Assembly (NCBI GenBank): GCA_022843605.1
Contig: JALHNI010000038.1
Coordinates: forward strand, 1-43,679
DNA length: 43,679 bases
Reading direction: 5' to 3'
Source of the DNA: Bryobacter sp.
GTDB lineage: Bacteria; Acidobacteriota; Terriglobia; Bryobacterales; Bryobacteraceae
How positions within the stretch are numbered: the first letter of the stretch is position 1; each line of letters starts with the position of its first letter. The position numbers were made by a program, and so were the translations under genes. Under the pieces are notes generated by a model. That model did no database searches. It was not told the DNA's origin and was given only the letters and a program-made list of their open reading frames with translations. Positions 1 to 7,769 of the stretch are shown piece by piece.

Positions 1-750
1 CTGCCCCGCATCTTCGGGGCCGACGCGCGGCACCGGAAACCGCCGCGGATCGAAGTGGTTGCGATCCTCAATGGGAAAGTCGTAGGGGGAGTGGGGCTCC
101 TGGAAGCTCAGCCAAAGGGCGAAGGGCTTTTCCTGCTCCGCCCCAAGGAACTCGTCAGCCAAGCGGAGGGAGTAGAGCGACTTCATCTCGGCTTCCACCC
201 GCGCGAACGGCAACTTCTCAGCGTTGAGCCAGATCCGGGCCGGATCCTTGAATGGGCGCCAGGTCGGTTTGGTTGCGAGGTTCGCGGGCAGGGCAGTGGG
301 CTTCACGTTGGCGAGCCAGGCTCGCTGAACCTCGGCTTCAGTCTGGCAGTAGTCGAAGCCATGCAAGCCCGGGCTGCCCGGCTGGTTGAAGTGCATCTTG
401 CCAATCACGCCGGTCCGATAGCCGGCTCGTTTCAGTTGCTTGGCGAGCGTGGGTTTCTCCTGAGAAAGTGGCGTTCGCAGGACGGTGACACCCGCCGCGT
501 GCGGCAACTGGCCAGTGAGGAGGCTCTGCCGCGAAGGCGTGCAGACTGGGGAGTTGCAATAGTGGCGGGCAAAGCGGGTGCCCTCCTTCGCCAGGCGATC
601 CAGATTCGGCGTCTCGGCCAACGGGTTGCCGTGCGCGCCGAGTACATAGCCCGCGTGATCATCGGCAATCAGGTAGAGCAGGTTCGGCCGGCGCGGGGCT
701 TGATAGGCAGCGCCCGCGAAGGCGGCAAGGGCATCGCGCCGGGTGGTCAT
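1..750 (-). CDS. Sulfatase (arylsulfatase family), 3' end cut off by the window edge
   Basis: This gene starts at an ATG at 748-750 and reads leftwards off the window, so only 250 codons are visible. The N-terminus (MTTRRDALAAFAGAA) is a short twin-arginine-like leader, suggesting export. Next come the metal-binding start of a sulfatase (LIADDHAG, where the Asp pair normally binds calcium) and the formylglycine motif CTPSR at about residues 69-73, whose Cys is converted to the catalytic formylglycine. A second fold motif (GKMHF) follows. The family hydrolyses sulfate esters, often on polysaccharides, outside the cytoplasm. The substrate cannot be told. The start is chosen because the leader follows at once and the sulfatase fold begins about 20 residues later. 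It runs the same way as the downstream methyltransferase operon but is separated from it by 72 bp. Confidence 0.9.
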   Translation of the reverse strand, partial: MTTRRDALAAFAGAAYQAPRRPNLLYLIADDHAGYVLGAHGNPLAETPNLDRLAKEGTRFARHYCNSPVCTPSRQSLLTGQLPHAAGVTVLRTPLSQEKPTLAKQLKRAGYRTGVIGKMHFNQPGSPGLHGFDYCQTEAEVQRAWLANVKPTALPANLATKPTWRPFKDPARIWLNAEKLPFARVEAEMKSLYSLRLADEFLGAEQEKPFALWLSFQEPHSPYDFPIEDRNHFDPRRFPVPRVGPEDAGQ

Positions 751-822
751 CCCGAGAGTATATAGCGACGGACAGGCCGACATGCGCTGGTTGGTCCGCC
801 GCCGTTGTGCGACGCCATGCGA

Positions 823-1482
823 TCAGCTACGAAAAGACGCCACCGAAGGCGCGGTAGGGCGCCGCCAGACCTGGGCCGTAATCATGCCCGCTCGCCAATA
901 CCGCTCGCGCTCCACGGTGAGTCCGACGCCTTTCATCAAGGCGACGTAGTCAGGAATCCGTCGAGCGCGCAGTCCCGTGGTCATTGCGAAAAAACGGTAC
1001 ATGACTGTGAGCCAGACCTGGGCATGAAATCGCCGAAGCCCACGTTCCGGAAGATGGAAATCGCCGACGAGCCACACGCCGCCTGGTTCAAGTAGCCGCG
1101 AGACGGCGGGGACGAACTGGTTCACCTCTTGCTCAGTCAGGCAATCGAGGAAGAAGTTGGTGACAATCGTGTCGTAGGTTGCCTCTGGCAACTCCCTCAA
1201 GACGTCTTGCCGCAGCAGTCGAACCCGTGCCATATCCCGCGGCTGAATCTTCGACTTTGCCAAATCCAGCATTCGTTGACTGGAATCGACAACATCCACC
1301 TTGGCGTGGGTGGTACAGGCAAGTAACCAGGAGAGAAAGCGCCCGTCGCCCTCGCCGATGATGAGTACACGCTTCCTGCCCGGAGCCGCCTCCAGAAGCT
1401 TGATGCGGCAACGCTCCAGCGCCCGTCCAAAGGCTAGATACTCAAGTGGACGATAAATCGAAGCTAGCGGATCAGCATTCAT
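823..1482 (-). CDS. Class I SAM-dependent methyltransferase, 219 aa
   Basis: A single-domain class I methyltransferase. The SAM-binding motif I reads VLIIGEGDGRF (residues 39-49), followed by an acidic end of strand 2 (VDVVDSS) and the later strands typical of UbiE/MenG-like enzymes (TIVTNFFLDCLT, then LLEPGGVWLVGDF). Its ATG overlaps the TGA of the upstream membrane-protein gene in an ATGA overlap at 1479-1482, so the two are probably translationally coupled. Because that partner looks UbiA-like, a methylation step in quinone or prenyl-lipid chemistry is possible, but this is inference only. It is the last gene of a four-gene minus-strand operon that begins with a flavin dehydrogenase. The acceptor substrate is unknown. 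Confidence 0.85.
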   Translation of the reverse strand: MNADPLASIYRPLEYLAFGRALERCRIKLLEAAPGRKRVLIIGEGDGRFLSWLLACTTHAKVDVVDSSQRMLDLAKSKIQPRDMARVRLLRQDVLRELPEATYDTIVTNFFLDCLTEQEVNQFVPAVSRLLEPGGVWLVGDFHLPERGLRRFHAQVWLTVMYRFFAMTTGLRARRIPDYVALMKGVGLTVERERYWRAGMITAQVWRRPTAPSVASFRS

Positions 1483-2237
1483 AAAAACAACAACGGAGGT
1501 ATGAGGAGGACTGTGTCTACCAAAACTCGCCGAACTTCGGGCCCAAGCGTATCGCCAACTGCATAGATGGCGACAAGTGACCCCGCCGACAAGCTAATAG
1601 CATACGCCCAAGGTCCGGAGAAAAACAACAGATTTGTCAAAGCAAATGCGGGCACCCACCACAAGTACCATCGACCGAAGGCCAGCGATCCCCCTTCCCA
1701 GACCTCGATTGCGACTAAGTTCGCGAAACACAGAAGAAGGAAGCTTGCCGCCGGCGCGAGTAAGTAGGCAATCGGTTCAGTGGAACGGGTGAATGCGACC
1801 AGAAACGTACCGGCTGTGAATAACCCTGCCACCGCTAATTCTTTTGAGAATGACACTGCAGTACCGTGCAGGATCACGAAGTAAAGACTGACTCCGGCGA
1901 AAGCGACCAGACCAGTCCGAAACACCGCTGGATGAAGGACCGACAGAATCAGGAAACCATCGATCAGCAGAATTACCGTGGCCAGGATCGTCGTGGCCTG
2001 CCGATAGCGCCTGTAGAACTGATGGCGTGCCGGTTCCTGTGTCGAGGCCGGGCGCCGGGCATCCAGAATCCGATCCGCAATGTAGATCAGCCAGACGGTG
2101 AGAAAGAGAATTACACGAGCGGCCGTGCGGAGAGGAGTTCCTGTCACTTCGGACAATAGCCCCTGCCATGCCACGGCGATCAGCGGAGCATCAAGGCTGA
2201 GAACATTGGGTAACAGCCAGAAGGGTATGGCCTTCAT
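1479..2237 (-). CDS. Multi-pass membrane protein, probably UbiA-superfamily-like
   Basis: This 252-residue protein has about seven to nine hydrophobic segments. The stretch WLIYIADRILDAR near residue 50 resembles the first aspartate-rich motif of UbiA prenyltransferases, and SKELAVAGLFTAGT plus LVAIEVWE recall later UbiA segments, though the canonical NDxxDxxxD set is incomplete. The reading frame is open up to 2414, but the ATG at 2237 is the likely start: it lies 5 bp after the end of the upstream cytochrome gene and gives an immediately hydrophobic N-terminus. Its stop overlaps the methyltransferase start. UbiA enzymes attach prenyl chains to aromatic rings in the membrane. Whether this one is active is doubtful given the degenerate Asp motifs. 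Confidence 0.65.
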   Translation of the reverse strand: MKAIPFWLLPNVLSLDAPLIAVAWQGLLSEVTGTPLRTAARVILFLTVWLIYIADRILDARRPASTQEPARHQFYRRYRQATTILATVILLIDGFLILSVLHPAVFRTGLVAFAGVSLYFVILHGTAVSFSKELAVAGLFTAGTFLVAFTRSTEPIAYLLAPAASFLLLCFANLVAIEVWEGGSLAFGRWYLWWVPAFALTNLLFFSGPWAYAISLSAGSLVAIYAVGDTLGPEVRRVLVDTVLLIPPLLFL

Positions 2238-2242
2238 GCGGC

Positions 2243-2722
2243 TTACTTTGGCTTGGCAAAAGTATGTTGGGGGTGACAGGCGGCGCAGCTGACCTTCGCG
2301 GCTACGCGCGGAGCTGCTGAACAGGCTGACGGTAGTTTTGTATGACAGCTTTGGCAGCGGGTTGCCATTGCGCTCAACGGTCGAAGAGCATGGTTGCCAT
2401 GGCAGGTCGCACATTGGGCGGACTTACTGCCCGCGACGAGTACCGCCGCATGACGACTCGTGTCATAACTTTTGCGCTCACTTACATGGCAGCCGCCACA
2501 AAGTACAGGCACTTGCTCGCGCGTTGCTACTTTATCCGGCGCCGCGCCGCCAGCGGCTAAGCGATGTTTCTCGCTGGTGCCATGGCAAGCATCGCAACTG
2601 ACTTTCTTGGCAAAATGAGGATGACTCTCCACGTCACCCGCCGCCTCTGTATGACATGGCTGACAAAGCTGATGAACCTGAGCGCTAGCGGCCATCGCCC
2701 AGAGTAATACCCAAATCCTCAT
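2243..2722 (-). CDS. Periplasmic hexaheme c-type cytochrome, 159 aa
   Basis: A signal peptide (about residues 1-15, MRIWVLLWAMAASAQ) is followed by six CxxCH haem c attachment motifs starting at residues 20, 43, 75, 104, 123 and 146, with extra His residues that could act as distal ligands. This makes a small multihaem electron carrier working outside the cytoplasmic membrane. Haem is attached by the cytochrome c maturation system. Its ATG overlaps the TGA of the upstream flavin dehydrogenase at 2719-2722 (ATGA), and the membrane-protein gene begins 5 bp after its stop. The arrangement suggests it accepts electrons from the flavoenzyme or passes them between the membrane and a terminal acceptor. 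I do not recognise an exact named family. Confidence 0.85.
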   Translation of the reverse strand: MRIWVLLWAMAASAQVHQLCQPCHTEAAGDVESHPHFAKKVSCDACHGTSEKHRLAAGGAAPDKVATREQVPVLCGGCHVSERKSYDTSRHAAVLVAGSKSAQCATCHGNHALRPLSAMATRCQSCHTKLPSACSAAPRVAAKVSCAACHPQHTFAKPK

Positions 2723-3864
2723 GCCACGTGTTTCCGCACCAGGCGGCGCGTGATCGTACTCAGTTTGGGCTGCCCGGCCAAGGCCATGGCCAGCTTCAAC
2801 TCAGCGTTCAGCATCCACATCACTCGTTCGACACCGGGCTGGCCAAACGCGCCCAGGCCCCAAAGCGGGGCCCGCCCCACCAGCACCGCCCGCGCTCCGA
2901 GAGCGAGAGCCTTCAGAATGTCGTTGCCGCGACGAAGTCCTCCATCCACCAGAACCGGGATCCGTCCTGCAACGGCCTCCACCACGTCGGGCAAGGCGTC
3001 AAGGCTCCCGATGGCCCCGTCCAACTGACGGCCGCCATGGTTCGAGACGCTAATCCCCGAGGCCCCGCGCTGTACGGCGAGTTCCGCGTCCTCAGGCGCC
3101 AGGATTCCTTTGAGAATAATCGGCAGGTTGCTGGCGCTGCGAACCCAGTCGATATAGTCCCAGGTGAGATTGGGTGTGTGGGGGAGCCACATGGCCGCCT
3201 TCGCGGGATTGATCGGCTTGCGCGGCGCCTCGCCTGGCTTAGGCGGTCCCATGCGCATCATGCCGTAGTCGAAGCGGTTGCGATTGTTGCGATCGCGGTT
3301 GGACTGGTAGGCATTGTCCACCGTCAGCACGATCGCCTTCCCGCCGCCGTCTTCGGTGCGTTTGGCGAAGTTCACCGCGGCGGCCTTGTTGGGTTGGCCA
3401 ATGCCATTAATCCACCACTGCAGGGGCTCCCCTGCATCGAGCAGCTTCTTCGCACCGGTGGCCGAGCACAAGAGAGTCTTTGAGTTCAGGGCCGCCTTGG
3501 CCACGATCTCTTCAGCCCCGGGCATCACCAGGTCTTTGCCTCCGGTTGGCGAGATGATGATGGGCGAGTCCAGCTTCTGCCCGAACAGTTCCAGCGAGAG
3601 ATCAACATTGGTGACGTCCACCATCACCCGCGGCACCAGGTCCCAGTGGCCGATGGCCTCTATATTGGCGCGCAGCGTGCGTTCATCCTCGACGCCACCG
3701 GCAATGAAGTCATAGGCCAGTTTGTGCAGCTTACGCTTGGCCACCTCTTCAAATTCGTGGACATTGATTGGCCCGTTAACGTCCTGATCCATCACGTCGG
3801 CCTTCATCAAAGGCGACGCGGCAACGTGGGCGGCGAAAAGACTAAGGGCAGTGCGGCGATTCAT
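2719..3864 (-). CDS. FMN-dependent 2-hydroxy-acid dehydrogenase (lactate/glycolate oxidase family)
   Basis: This 381-residue protein belongs to the FMN-dependent alpha-hydroxy-acid dehydrogenase family, which oxidises 2-hydroxy acids to 2-oxo acids. Visible landmarks are YDFIAGGVEDERTLRAN (from residue 51, substrate-side Tyr), LKG with Lys252, the catalytic SNHGGRQLD (His276, Arg279) and the phosphate-binding DGGLRRGNDILKALALGA and LVGRAPLWGLGAFG. The usual Gln-Leu-Tyr segment reads QWW at about 149-151, so substrate preference may differ. The open frame runs on to 4275, but that part lies opposite the cytochrome c' gene, and the ATG at 3864 gives MNRRTALSLFAAHVAAS, a possible export leader. 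It heads the four-gene operon and is divergent from the cytochrome c'-like gene (58-bp gap). Confidence 0.88.
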   Translation of the reverse strand: MNRRTALSLFAAHVAASPLMKADVMDQDVNGPINVHEFEEVAKRKLHKLAYDFIAGGVEDERTLRANIEAIGHWDLVPRVMVDVTNVDLSLELFGQKLDSPIIISPTGGKDLVMPGAEEIVAKAALNSKTLLCSATGAKKLLDAGEPLQWWINGIGQPNKAAAVNFAKRTEDGGGKAIVLTVDNAYQSNRDRNNRNRFDYGMMRMGPPKPGEAPRKPINPAKAAMWLPHTPNLTWDYIDWVRSASNLPIILKGILAPEDAELAVQRGASGISVSNHGGRQLDGAIGSLDALPDVVEAVAGRIPVLVDGGLRRGNDILKALALGARAVLVGRAPLWGLGAFGQPGVERVMWMLNAELKLAMALAGQPKLSTITRRLVRKHVA

Positions 3865-3922
3865 CACGCTAGCGATCATATCGCGCTTGCGGAGCGCCTG
3901 CAGCAGTGATACCCTTACCCGC
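3865..3922. promoter_or_regulatory. Divergent promoter region between flavin dehydrogenase operon and cytochrome c' gene
   Basis: Only 58 bp separate the two divergent ATG codons, so both promoters must lie here or overlap the coding starts. I cannot define a convincing -35/-10 pair by eye. The layout implies shared control of the flavin/haem operon and the soluble cytochrome. Confidence 0.4.
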
Positions 3923-4330
3923 ATGACCAAGAGTTCCCGTATTCTCCTCGCTACCAGTTTTCTGGCCGCATTCACTGTTTTTGCGGTAACGGAAGCTGAA
4001 CTCACTACGGCAATGAAGGCCCTCCCGAAGTCGATGGGAGCGTTAAAAAAAGGTAAGGTCGGGCCGGATGCGGAAGCCGCTGCCGCCACCATCGAAACGA
4101 GCATGAAGGCGAGCGCCGCGTTTTTTGCGGAGCACAAGATGAAGGAAGCCGAGGACTGGTCAAACGCTGCCGCGAAGAGTGCGAGCGCCTTGGCCGCCGC
4201 CGCTAAAGCCAATGACGAAGCCGCCGCCACCACCGCCTTCCAGGGCGTCGCCAGCAGCTGCAAGACCTGCCACACGGCATACCGTGAGCAACTCGCCGAC
4301 GGCGGTTACAAAGTGAAGATGGCCCACTAA
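3923..4330 (+). CDS. Cytochrome c'/c556-like monohaem protein, 135 aa
   Basis: An N-terminal signal peptide (MTKSSRILLATSFLAAFTVFA) is followed by a highly helical, Ala-rich domain and one haem motif near the C-terminus, SCKTCHTAYR. A helical bundle with CxxCH at its far end is the layout of the cytochrome c' family (PF01322), small periplasmic haem proteins that bind gases or carry electrons. The ATG at 3923 is preferred over upstream in-frame codons, which overlap the opposite gene, because the signal peptide begins right there. It is divergent from the flavin dehydrogenase/hexaheme operon, so it may take part in the same electron chain. A strong terminator follows 20 bp after the stop. Confidence 0.82.
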   Translation: MTKSSRILLATSFLAAFTVFAVTEAELTTAMKALPKSMGALKKGKVGPDAEAAAATIETSMKASAAFFAEHKMKEAEDWSNAAAKSASALAAAAKANDEAAATTAFQGVASSCKTCHTAYREQLADGGYKVKMAH

Positions 4331-4349
4331 GGCATCTGCCGTTTCTTGC

Positions 4350-4378
4350 AAAAGGCCCCGCTTCGGCGGGGCCTTTTT
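4350..4378. terminator. Rho-independent terminator, bidirectional
   Basis: A 12-bp perfect stem (4350-4361 pairs with 4366-4377, core GGCCCCGC) with a TTCG tetraloop is followed by T residues on the plus strand and flanked by A residues that serve the minus strand. It lies between convergent genes: the cytochrome c' gene and the Gfo/Idh/MocA gene ending at 4394. Confidence 0.9.
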
Positions 4379-4393
4379 GCTTTTTGAGGATCT

Positions 4394-5599
4394 TCAGGCG
4401 TTGACGATCTTCTCTTTCGTTTTGTCCCATGCCATGTACTTGTGCCGCCGGTAGGAGAGCGAACCCAGTTGGACGGCCACCACGGCCTTGTAGCCGAGTT
4501 CGGCATCGCACTTCACGGGGACGCCCGTCCGAATCGCATCCTGCAAATTCATGTGATGCAGATCGATCGATTCGGCGCCCGTGCGTTTGTACTCGATCAC
4601 GCTGGCACCCTCCTTGTACAGCGCCTGCGGCGTGATGGTGAAACCGGTCGCCGTAAACTCGAGCGTGGCCTTATGGCCGCGCAGGAGATATTGAATGCGC
4701 GTATCGTTGGCCATGGACGAGACCAGTTGGATCGTTGGGCCGCCGGGGTAGTCGATCAGCATGTTCAACGTATCCGGGATCTCGGCGGTGGACTCGGTGA
4801 AAACGAACTTGCCGCCGGCACCCACTCCGCGCTCAGGGAAACCTAATCCCAGGCTCTTGATGATGCGCGTGACGCGATGCACGAACAGGTCGCTGGCGAT
4901 GCCGTGCGAGTAGTCCCAATATCGGCGCCAGTTGAAGAACCGATCCGGTACGAATTCGTGCTTCTTGGCCGGCCCCAGCCAGGCCTTCCAATCAAGGTTC
5001 ACGCCCGGCTTGCAGTCCGGGTCGGGCTTGTAGAGGTCAAAGAAGTCGCCCTGGTGATTTCGCGAATAATCGATCTGCGCCAGTACCACCTTGCCGAGCG
5101 CTCCCTCCGTGACGTACTTGTTGGCCACGGAAAAAGAGTCGTCGGACATGCCTTGCACCCCGACCTGCAGTTTCTGTTTGCTGGTCTTCATCTTCAGCGC
5201 CAGTTTGCGCGCCTCTTCGGCGGTGAAGCACATCGGTTTCTCGACATAAACATGCTTGCCCGCATCCAGCGCGTCCACGGCCATCTGGTAGTGCCAGTGC
5301 TCGGGCGTGGCGACCAGGACGTAGTCGATGTCCTTCGATTCCAGCAGTCTGCGATACTCTTTGATCTTCGTTCCGCCGGTGAGTTGCGCCGCCGCGTCGA
5401 TCCGCTTGTCGTAGACGTCGCACACCGCGCCGACTTCGATGTTGGCTTGTGCCTTCATCCGGTTGAGGGCGCGCATGTGGCCCGTGGCCATGCCGCCACA
5501 GCCGATGATTCCGATGCGCAGGCGTTCGTTTGCCCCGAGTACGCGAGATTGGGAAAGTGCGGTGGCGGCCAAGGCCCCAGCGAATTCACGTCGGTTCAT
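4394..5599 (-). CDS. Gfo/Idh/MocA-family oxidoreductase with export leader, 401 aa
   Basis: A Rossmann NAD(P) domain opens with GIIGCGGMATG (residues 30-40), and the family motif EKP (residues 120-122) sits in VYVEKPMCFT. The C-terminal half is the alpha/beta substrate domain. This family performs NAD(P)-dependent oxidation or reduction on sugars and cyclitols. The N-terminus MNRREFAGALAATALSQSRV is a twin-arginine-like leader, as in many acidobacterial and planctomycetal members that are exported folded with bound cofactor. Length fits the family. It is monocistronic: a terminator follows it and tRNA-Arg lies upstream on the other strand. The actual sugar substrate cannot be read from sequence. 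Confidence 0.88.
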   Translation of the reverse strand: MNRREFAGALAATALSQSRVLGANERLRIGIIGCGGMATGHMRALNRMKAQANIEVGAVCDVYDKRIDAAAQLTGGTKIKEYRRLLESKDIDYVLVATPEHWHYQMAVDALDAGKHVYVEKPMCFTAEEARKLALKMKTSKQKLQVGVQGMSDDSFSVANKYVTEGALGKVVLAQIDYSRNHQGDFFDLYKPDPDCKPGVNLDWKAWLGPAKKHEFVPDRFFNWRRYWDYSHGIASDLFVHRVTRIIKSLGLGFPERGVGAGGKFVFTESTAEIPDTLNMLIDYPGGPTIQLVSSMANDTRIQYLLRGHKATLEFTATGFTITPQALYKEGASVIEYKRTGAESIDLHHMNLQDAIRTGVPVKCDAELGYKAVVAVQLGSLSYRRHKYMAWDKTKEKIVNA

Positions 5600-5640
5600 A
5601 GGTTTCGAGATGTCCTTTAGCGATATTGTAAATCGACGAA

Positions 5641-5659
5641 ACGCCTTCTATGAAGGCGT
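5641..5659. other. Perfect inverted repeat upstream of tRNA-Arg
   Basis: ACGCCTTC, a 3-bp loop, then GAAGGCGT form an 8-bp perfect dyad in the gap between the oxidoreductase start (5599) and tRNA-Arg (5687). It could be an operator or an RNA hairpin. There is no T-run, so it is not a clear terminator. Confidence 0.45.
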
Positions 5660-5686
5660 AGATTATGGTAACCTTAAGGAGTCTGT

Positions 5687-5763
5687 GCGCCCGTAGCTCA
5701 GCTGGATAGAGCGTCTGGCTACGAACCAGAAGGCCGGGTGTTCGAATCACTCCGGGCGCACCA
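5687..5763 (+). tRNA. tRNA-Arg (anticodon ACG), CCA encoded
   Basis: A complete cloverleaf is visible. The acceptor stem GCGCCCG pairs with CGGGCGC. The D-arm is GCTC...GAGC, and the anticodon stem TCTGG/CCAGA encloses the loop CTACGAA, which gives anticodon ACG (decoding CGN after A34-to-inosine editing by TadA). The T-arm contains TTCGAAT. The discriminator base is A, and the 3' CCA is encoded at 5761-5763. It marks the left edge of the accessory region; tRNA 3' ends are common integration sites, but I found no repeat of this end elsewhere in the window. Confidence 0.96.
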
Positions 5764-6086
5764 AATCTTTTACCGCAACATCTTATATCTACCTCCAGAA
5801 ACAGGTATCCGCTGTTTTCCTTCCTCGACCGTTCCTTCCCTCCGCTCCTCCCTGTAACGCCGTTGTTTTGCAATCACTTGCCGTCGTCTCTGGCCTTCTG
5901 GCTCACACAAAGTTCGCAATTCTTTCCAATCCCTTGATTCGAATAGGTTTTCCTGCGATCTGCGCATCGGTATGCTTCCCATCTCAACCTTCCTGGTAAC
6001 CGGACATAGCATCGGACTTTCTAACGGACAATTGCATGCTTTACATTCTCCTATCATGCTGATAATGGTATAGATGTAGCGAAGAA
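5764..6086. other. Intergenic stretch between tRNA-Arg and fic
   Basis: About 320 bp with a pyrimidine-rich tract at roughly 5810-5850. A 95-codon frame on the minus strand (6057-5770) has no ribosome-binding site and no recognisable domain, so I do not call it. The fic promoter must lie here; no clear -35/-10 pair stands out. Confidence 0.4.
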
Positions 6087-7322
6087 ATGGCGGCCATGAA
6101 AGCGGACATAAAGGCGGACATCCCTGCGGAAGACAGAGGAGAGCAGTTTTCCCTCATGGAGCCCACCAGGATCGGTGACGGCTACCGCTTCCGCTCACGG
6201 ATCACGGATCTGGCCTTTGATCTCGCACAGAAGTCGGCGGGCTTCAAGCGCAGCCTCCCCCCGGCGCTGCTGACTTCTCTTGCGGACCTCGTGCGCTCGA
6301 TGAACTGCTACTATTCGAATCTCATCGAGGGACACGACACTCACCCCATCGACATCGAGCGCGCACTCAAGAACGACTACAGCAACGACACTCGCAAACG
6401 CGACCTGCAATTCGAAGCCAAAGCGCACATCGCGGTTCAGAAATGGATCGACGAGGGTGGCTTAAGCGGCGCTACGGCTACGAGCGCCGAAGGCATCTTC
6501 ACTATCCATCGCCGCTTCTGCGAACTCCTGCCAGAAGACCTGCTCTGGGTGGAAGACCCCACTACCAAAGAGCGACTCCAAGTCATACCCGGCGAGATCC
6601 GCCGCAGAGACGTTCAGGTCGGGCGGCACGTTGCGATTAGCCCTGGTGCCTTGCCGCGATTCCTCGAACGGTTCGCCCTTGTGTATGGACGTCTCGGTAA
6701 GGCCGAGGCCATTCTGGCCGCCGCCGCCGCCCATCACCGCCTCCTCTGGATGCATCCGTTTCTGGACGGCAATGGCCGCGTGGCCAGGCTCATGTCGCAT
6801 GCGCAGTTGTTGAGCCTTCTCGACACCGGAGCCGTCTGGTCCGTTGCCCGAGGCTTGGCTCGCAACGTCGAGGACTACAAGCGGCTCCTCGCCAATTGCG
6901 ATCTGCCGCGCCGCAACGATCTTGACGGGCGCGGTAGCTTGAGTGAGGATGAACTCGGAGTGTTTACCGAGTTCTTTCTCCGGACCTGCCTCGATCAGGT
7001 CACGTTTATGGAGGGCCTCATGCAACCCGACCGGCTGCGAACCCGCATCCTGATGTGGGCAGAAGAGGAGACCCGTCTAGGCAAGCTTCCCGCCAAAAGC
7101 ACCCTCATCCTGCAGGCAATCCTCTATCGCGGCGAATTGCCGCGCGGCGATGCCGACACCATCGTGGGCACAGGGCACCGTCAGGCCCGCAGAATCGTCT
7201 CAACCCTATCCGACCAAGGCGTGGTCGTGTCCGAGAGCACGCGCGCACCGCTGCGACTCGCCTTTCCCGCCGCACTGGCATCACGCTGGATGCCTGGACT
7301 GTTCCCCGAGAAGGCGGATTGA
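6087..7322 (+). CDS. Fic-domain adenylyltransferase with N-terminal inhibitory motif, 411 aa
   Basis: The catalytic Fic motif HPFLDGNGRVAR (residues 223-234) is intact: His for catalysis, the glycine-rich anion hole, and the terminal Arg for ATP phosphates. Fic proteins usually transfer AMP from ATP onto a protein side chain. An upstream SNLIEG (residues 77-82) matches the class II inhibitory motif (S/T)xxxE(G/N), whose Glu blocks productive ATP binding, so this is probably a self-restrained enzyme rather than a free toxin. The C-terminal 100 residues look like a winged-helix domain, as in Fic proteins of the Fic/DUF4172 or Fic-wHTH type. It stands alone 3' of tRNA-Arg with no partner antitoxin gene, which fits the built-in inhibition. 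The target is unknown. Confidence 0.9.
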   Translation: MAAMKADIKADIPAEDRGEQFSLMEPTRIGDGYRFRSRITDLAFDLAQKSAGFKRSLPPALLTSLADLVRSMNCYYSNLIEGHDTHPIDIERALKNDYSNDTRKRDLQFEAKAHIAVQKWIDEGGLSGATATSAEGIFTIHRRFCELLPEDLLWVEDPTTKERLQVIPGEIRRRDVQVGRHVAISPGALPRFLERFALVYGRLGKAEAILAAAAAHHRLLWMHPFLDGNGRVARLMSHAQLLSLLDTGAVWSVARGLARNVEDYKRLLANCDLPRRNDLDGRGSLSEDELGVFTEFFLRTCLDQVTFMEGLMQPDRLRTRILMWAEEETRLGKLPAKSTLILQAILYRGELPRGDADTIVGTGHRQARRIVSTLSDQGVVVSESTRAPLRLAFPAALASRWMPGLFPEKAD

Positions 7323-7769
7323 AACGACAGCGACGGCGCAGCGGGGGAGCCGCCATCTGGCCAGTACCAAGCTGCGCGCAGGCCACACCGCCTGAACGTG
7401 TCGCAGCGACTTGAAGACTGGACCCTTCGGCTGACGTCCGGCCGGATCTCTTCGAGCGCCTCTGATCGCTTCGCCTCCCTCATCTCCAGCCCGCCATAGT
7501 CCGATCTGCATGTGAAGAACGTCGCCGGACTTATCCTGCGCTTCCGGCATCGCGCTCCCTGCATGCCCCCGGTCTTTCGCCCGCCTTCGGACTGCTTCAA
7601 GATCCGAGTATCTGCCTTCCTGAATCGACCTTCTTCGCCTTCCCCGTCCTCCTTATCCTTCAAGGATTCCGGTTTACGCTGGACAGTTTTCCCCGTACAG
7701 GCAGAGCCTCAGCGATCCCCCAAACGTCCCCATGTCGCCGAGGGACTAATCAGCGTGGCGAGGCTTCAC
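7323..7769. other. Intergenic stretch between fic and the OYE gene
   Basis: About 450 bp between convergent genes. It is pyrimidine-rich on the plus strand around 7590-7670. I see no gene, tRNA or strong terminator. Frames on both strands here are shadows without start signals. Confidence 0.35.

Noticed and set aside
5740..5763. The tRNA-Arg 3' end as an integration (attachment) site
   Set aside because: I found no second copy of this end within the window and no integrase gene, so the idea is not supported here.
5770..6057. A minus-strand 95-codon frame with several Cys residues
   Set aside because: No ribosome-binding site, low-complexity Arg/Glu-rich C-terminus and no family match.
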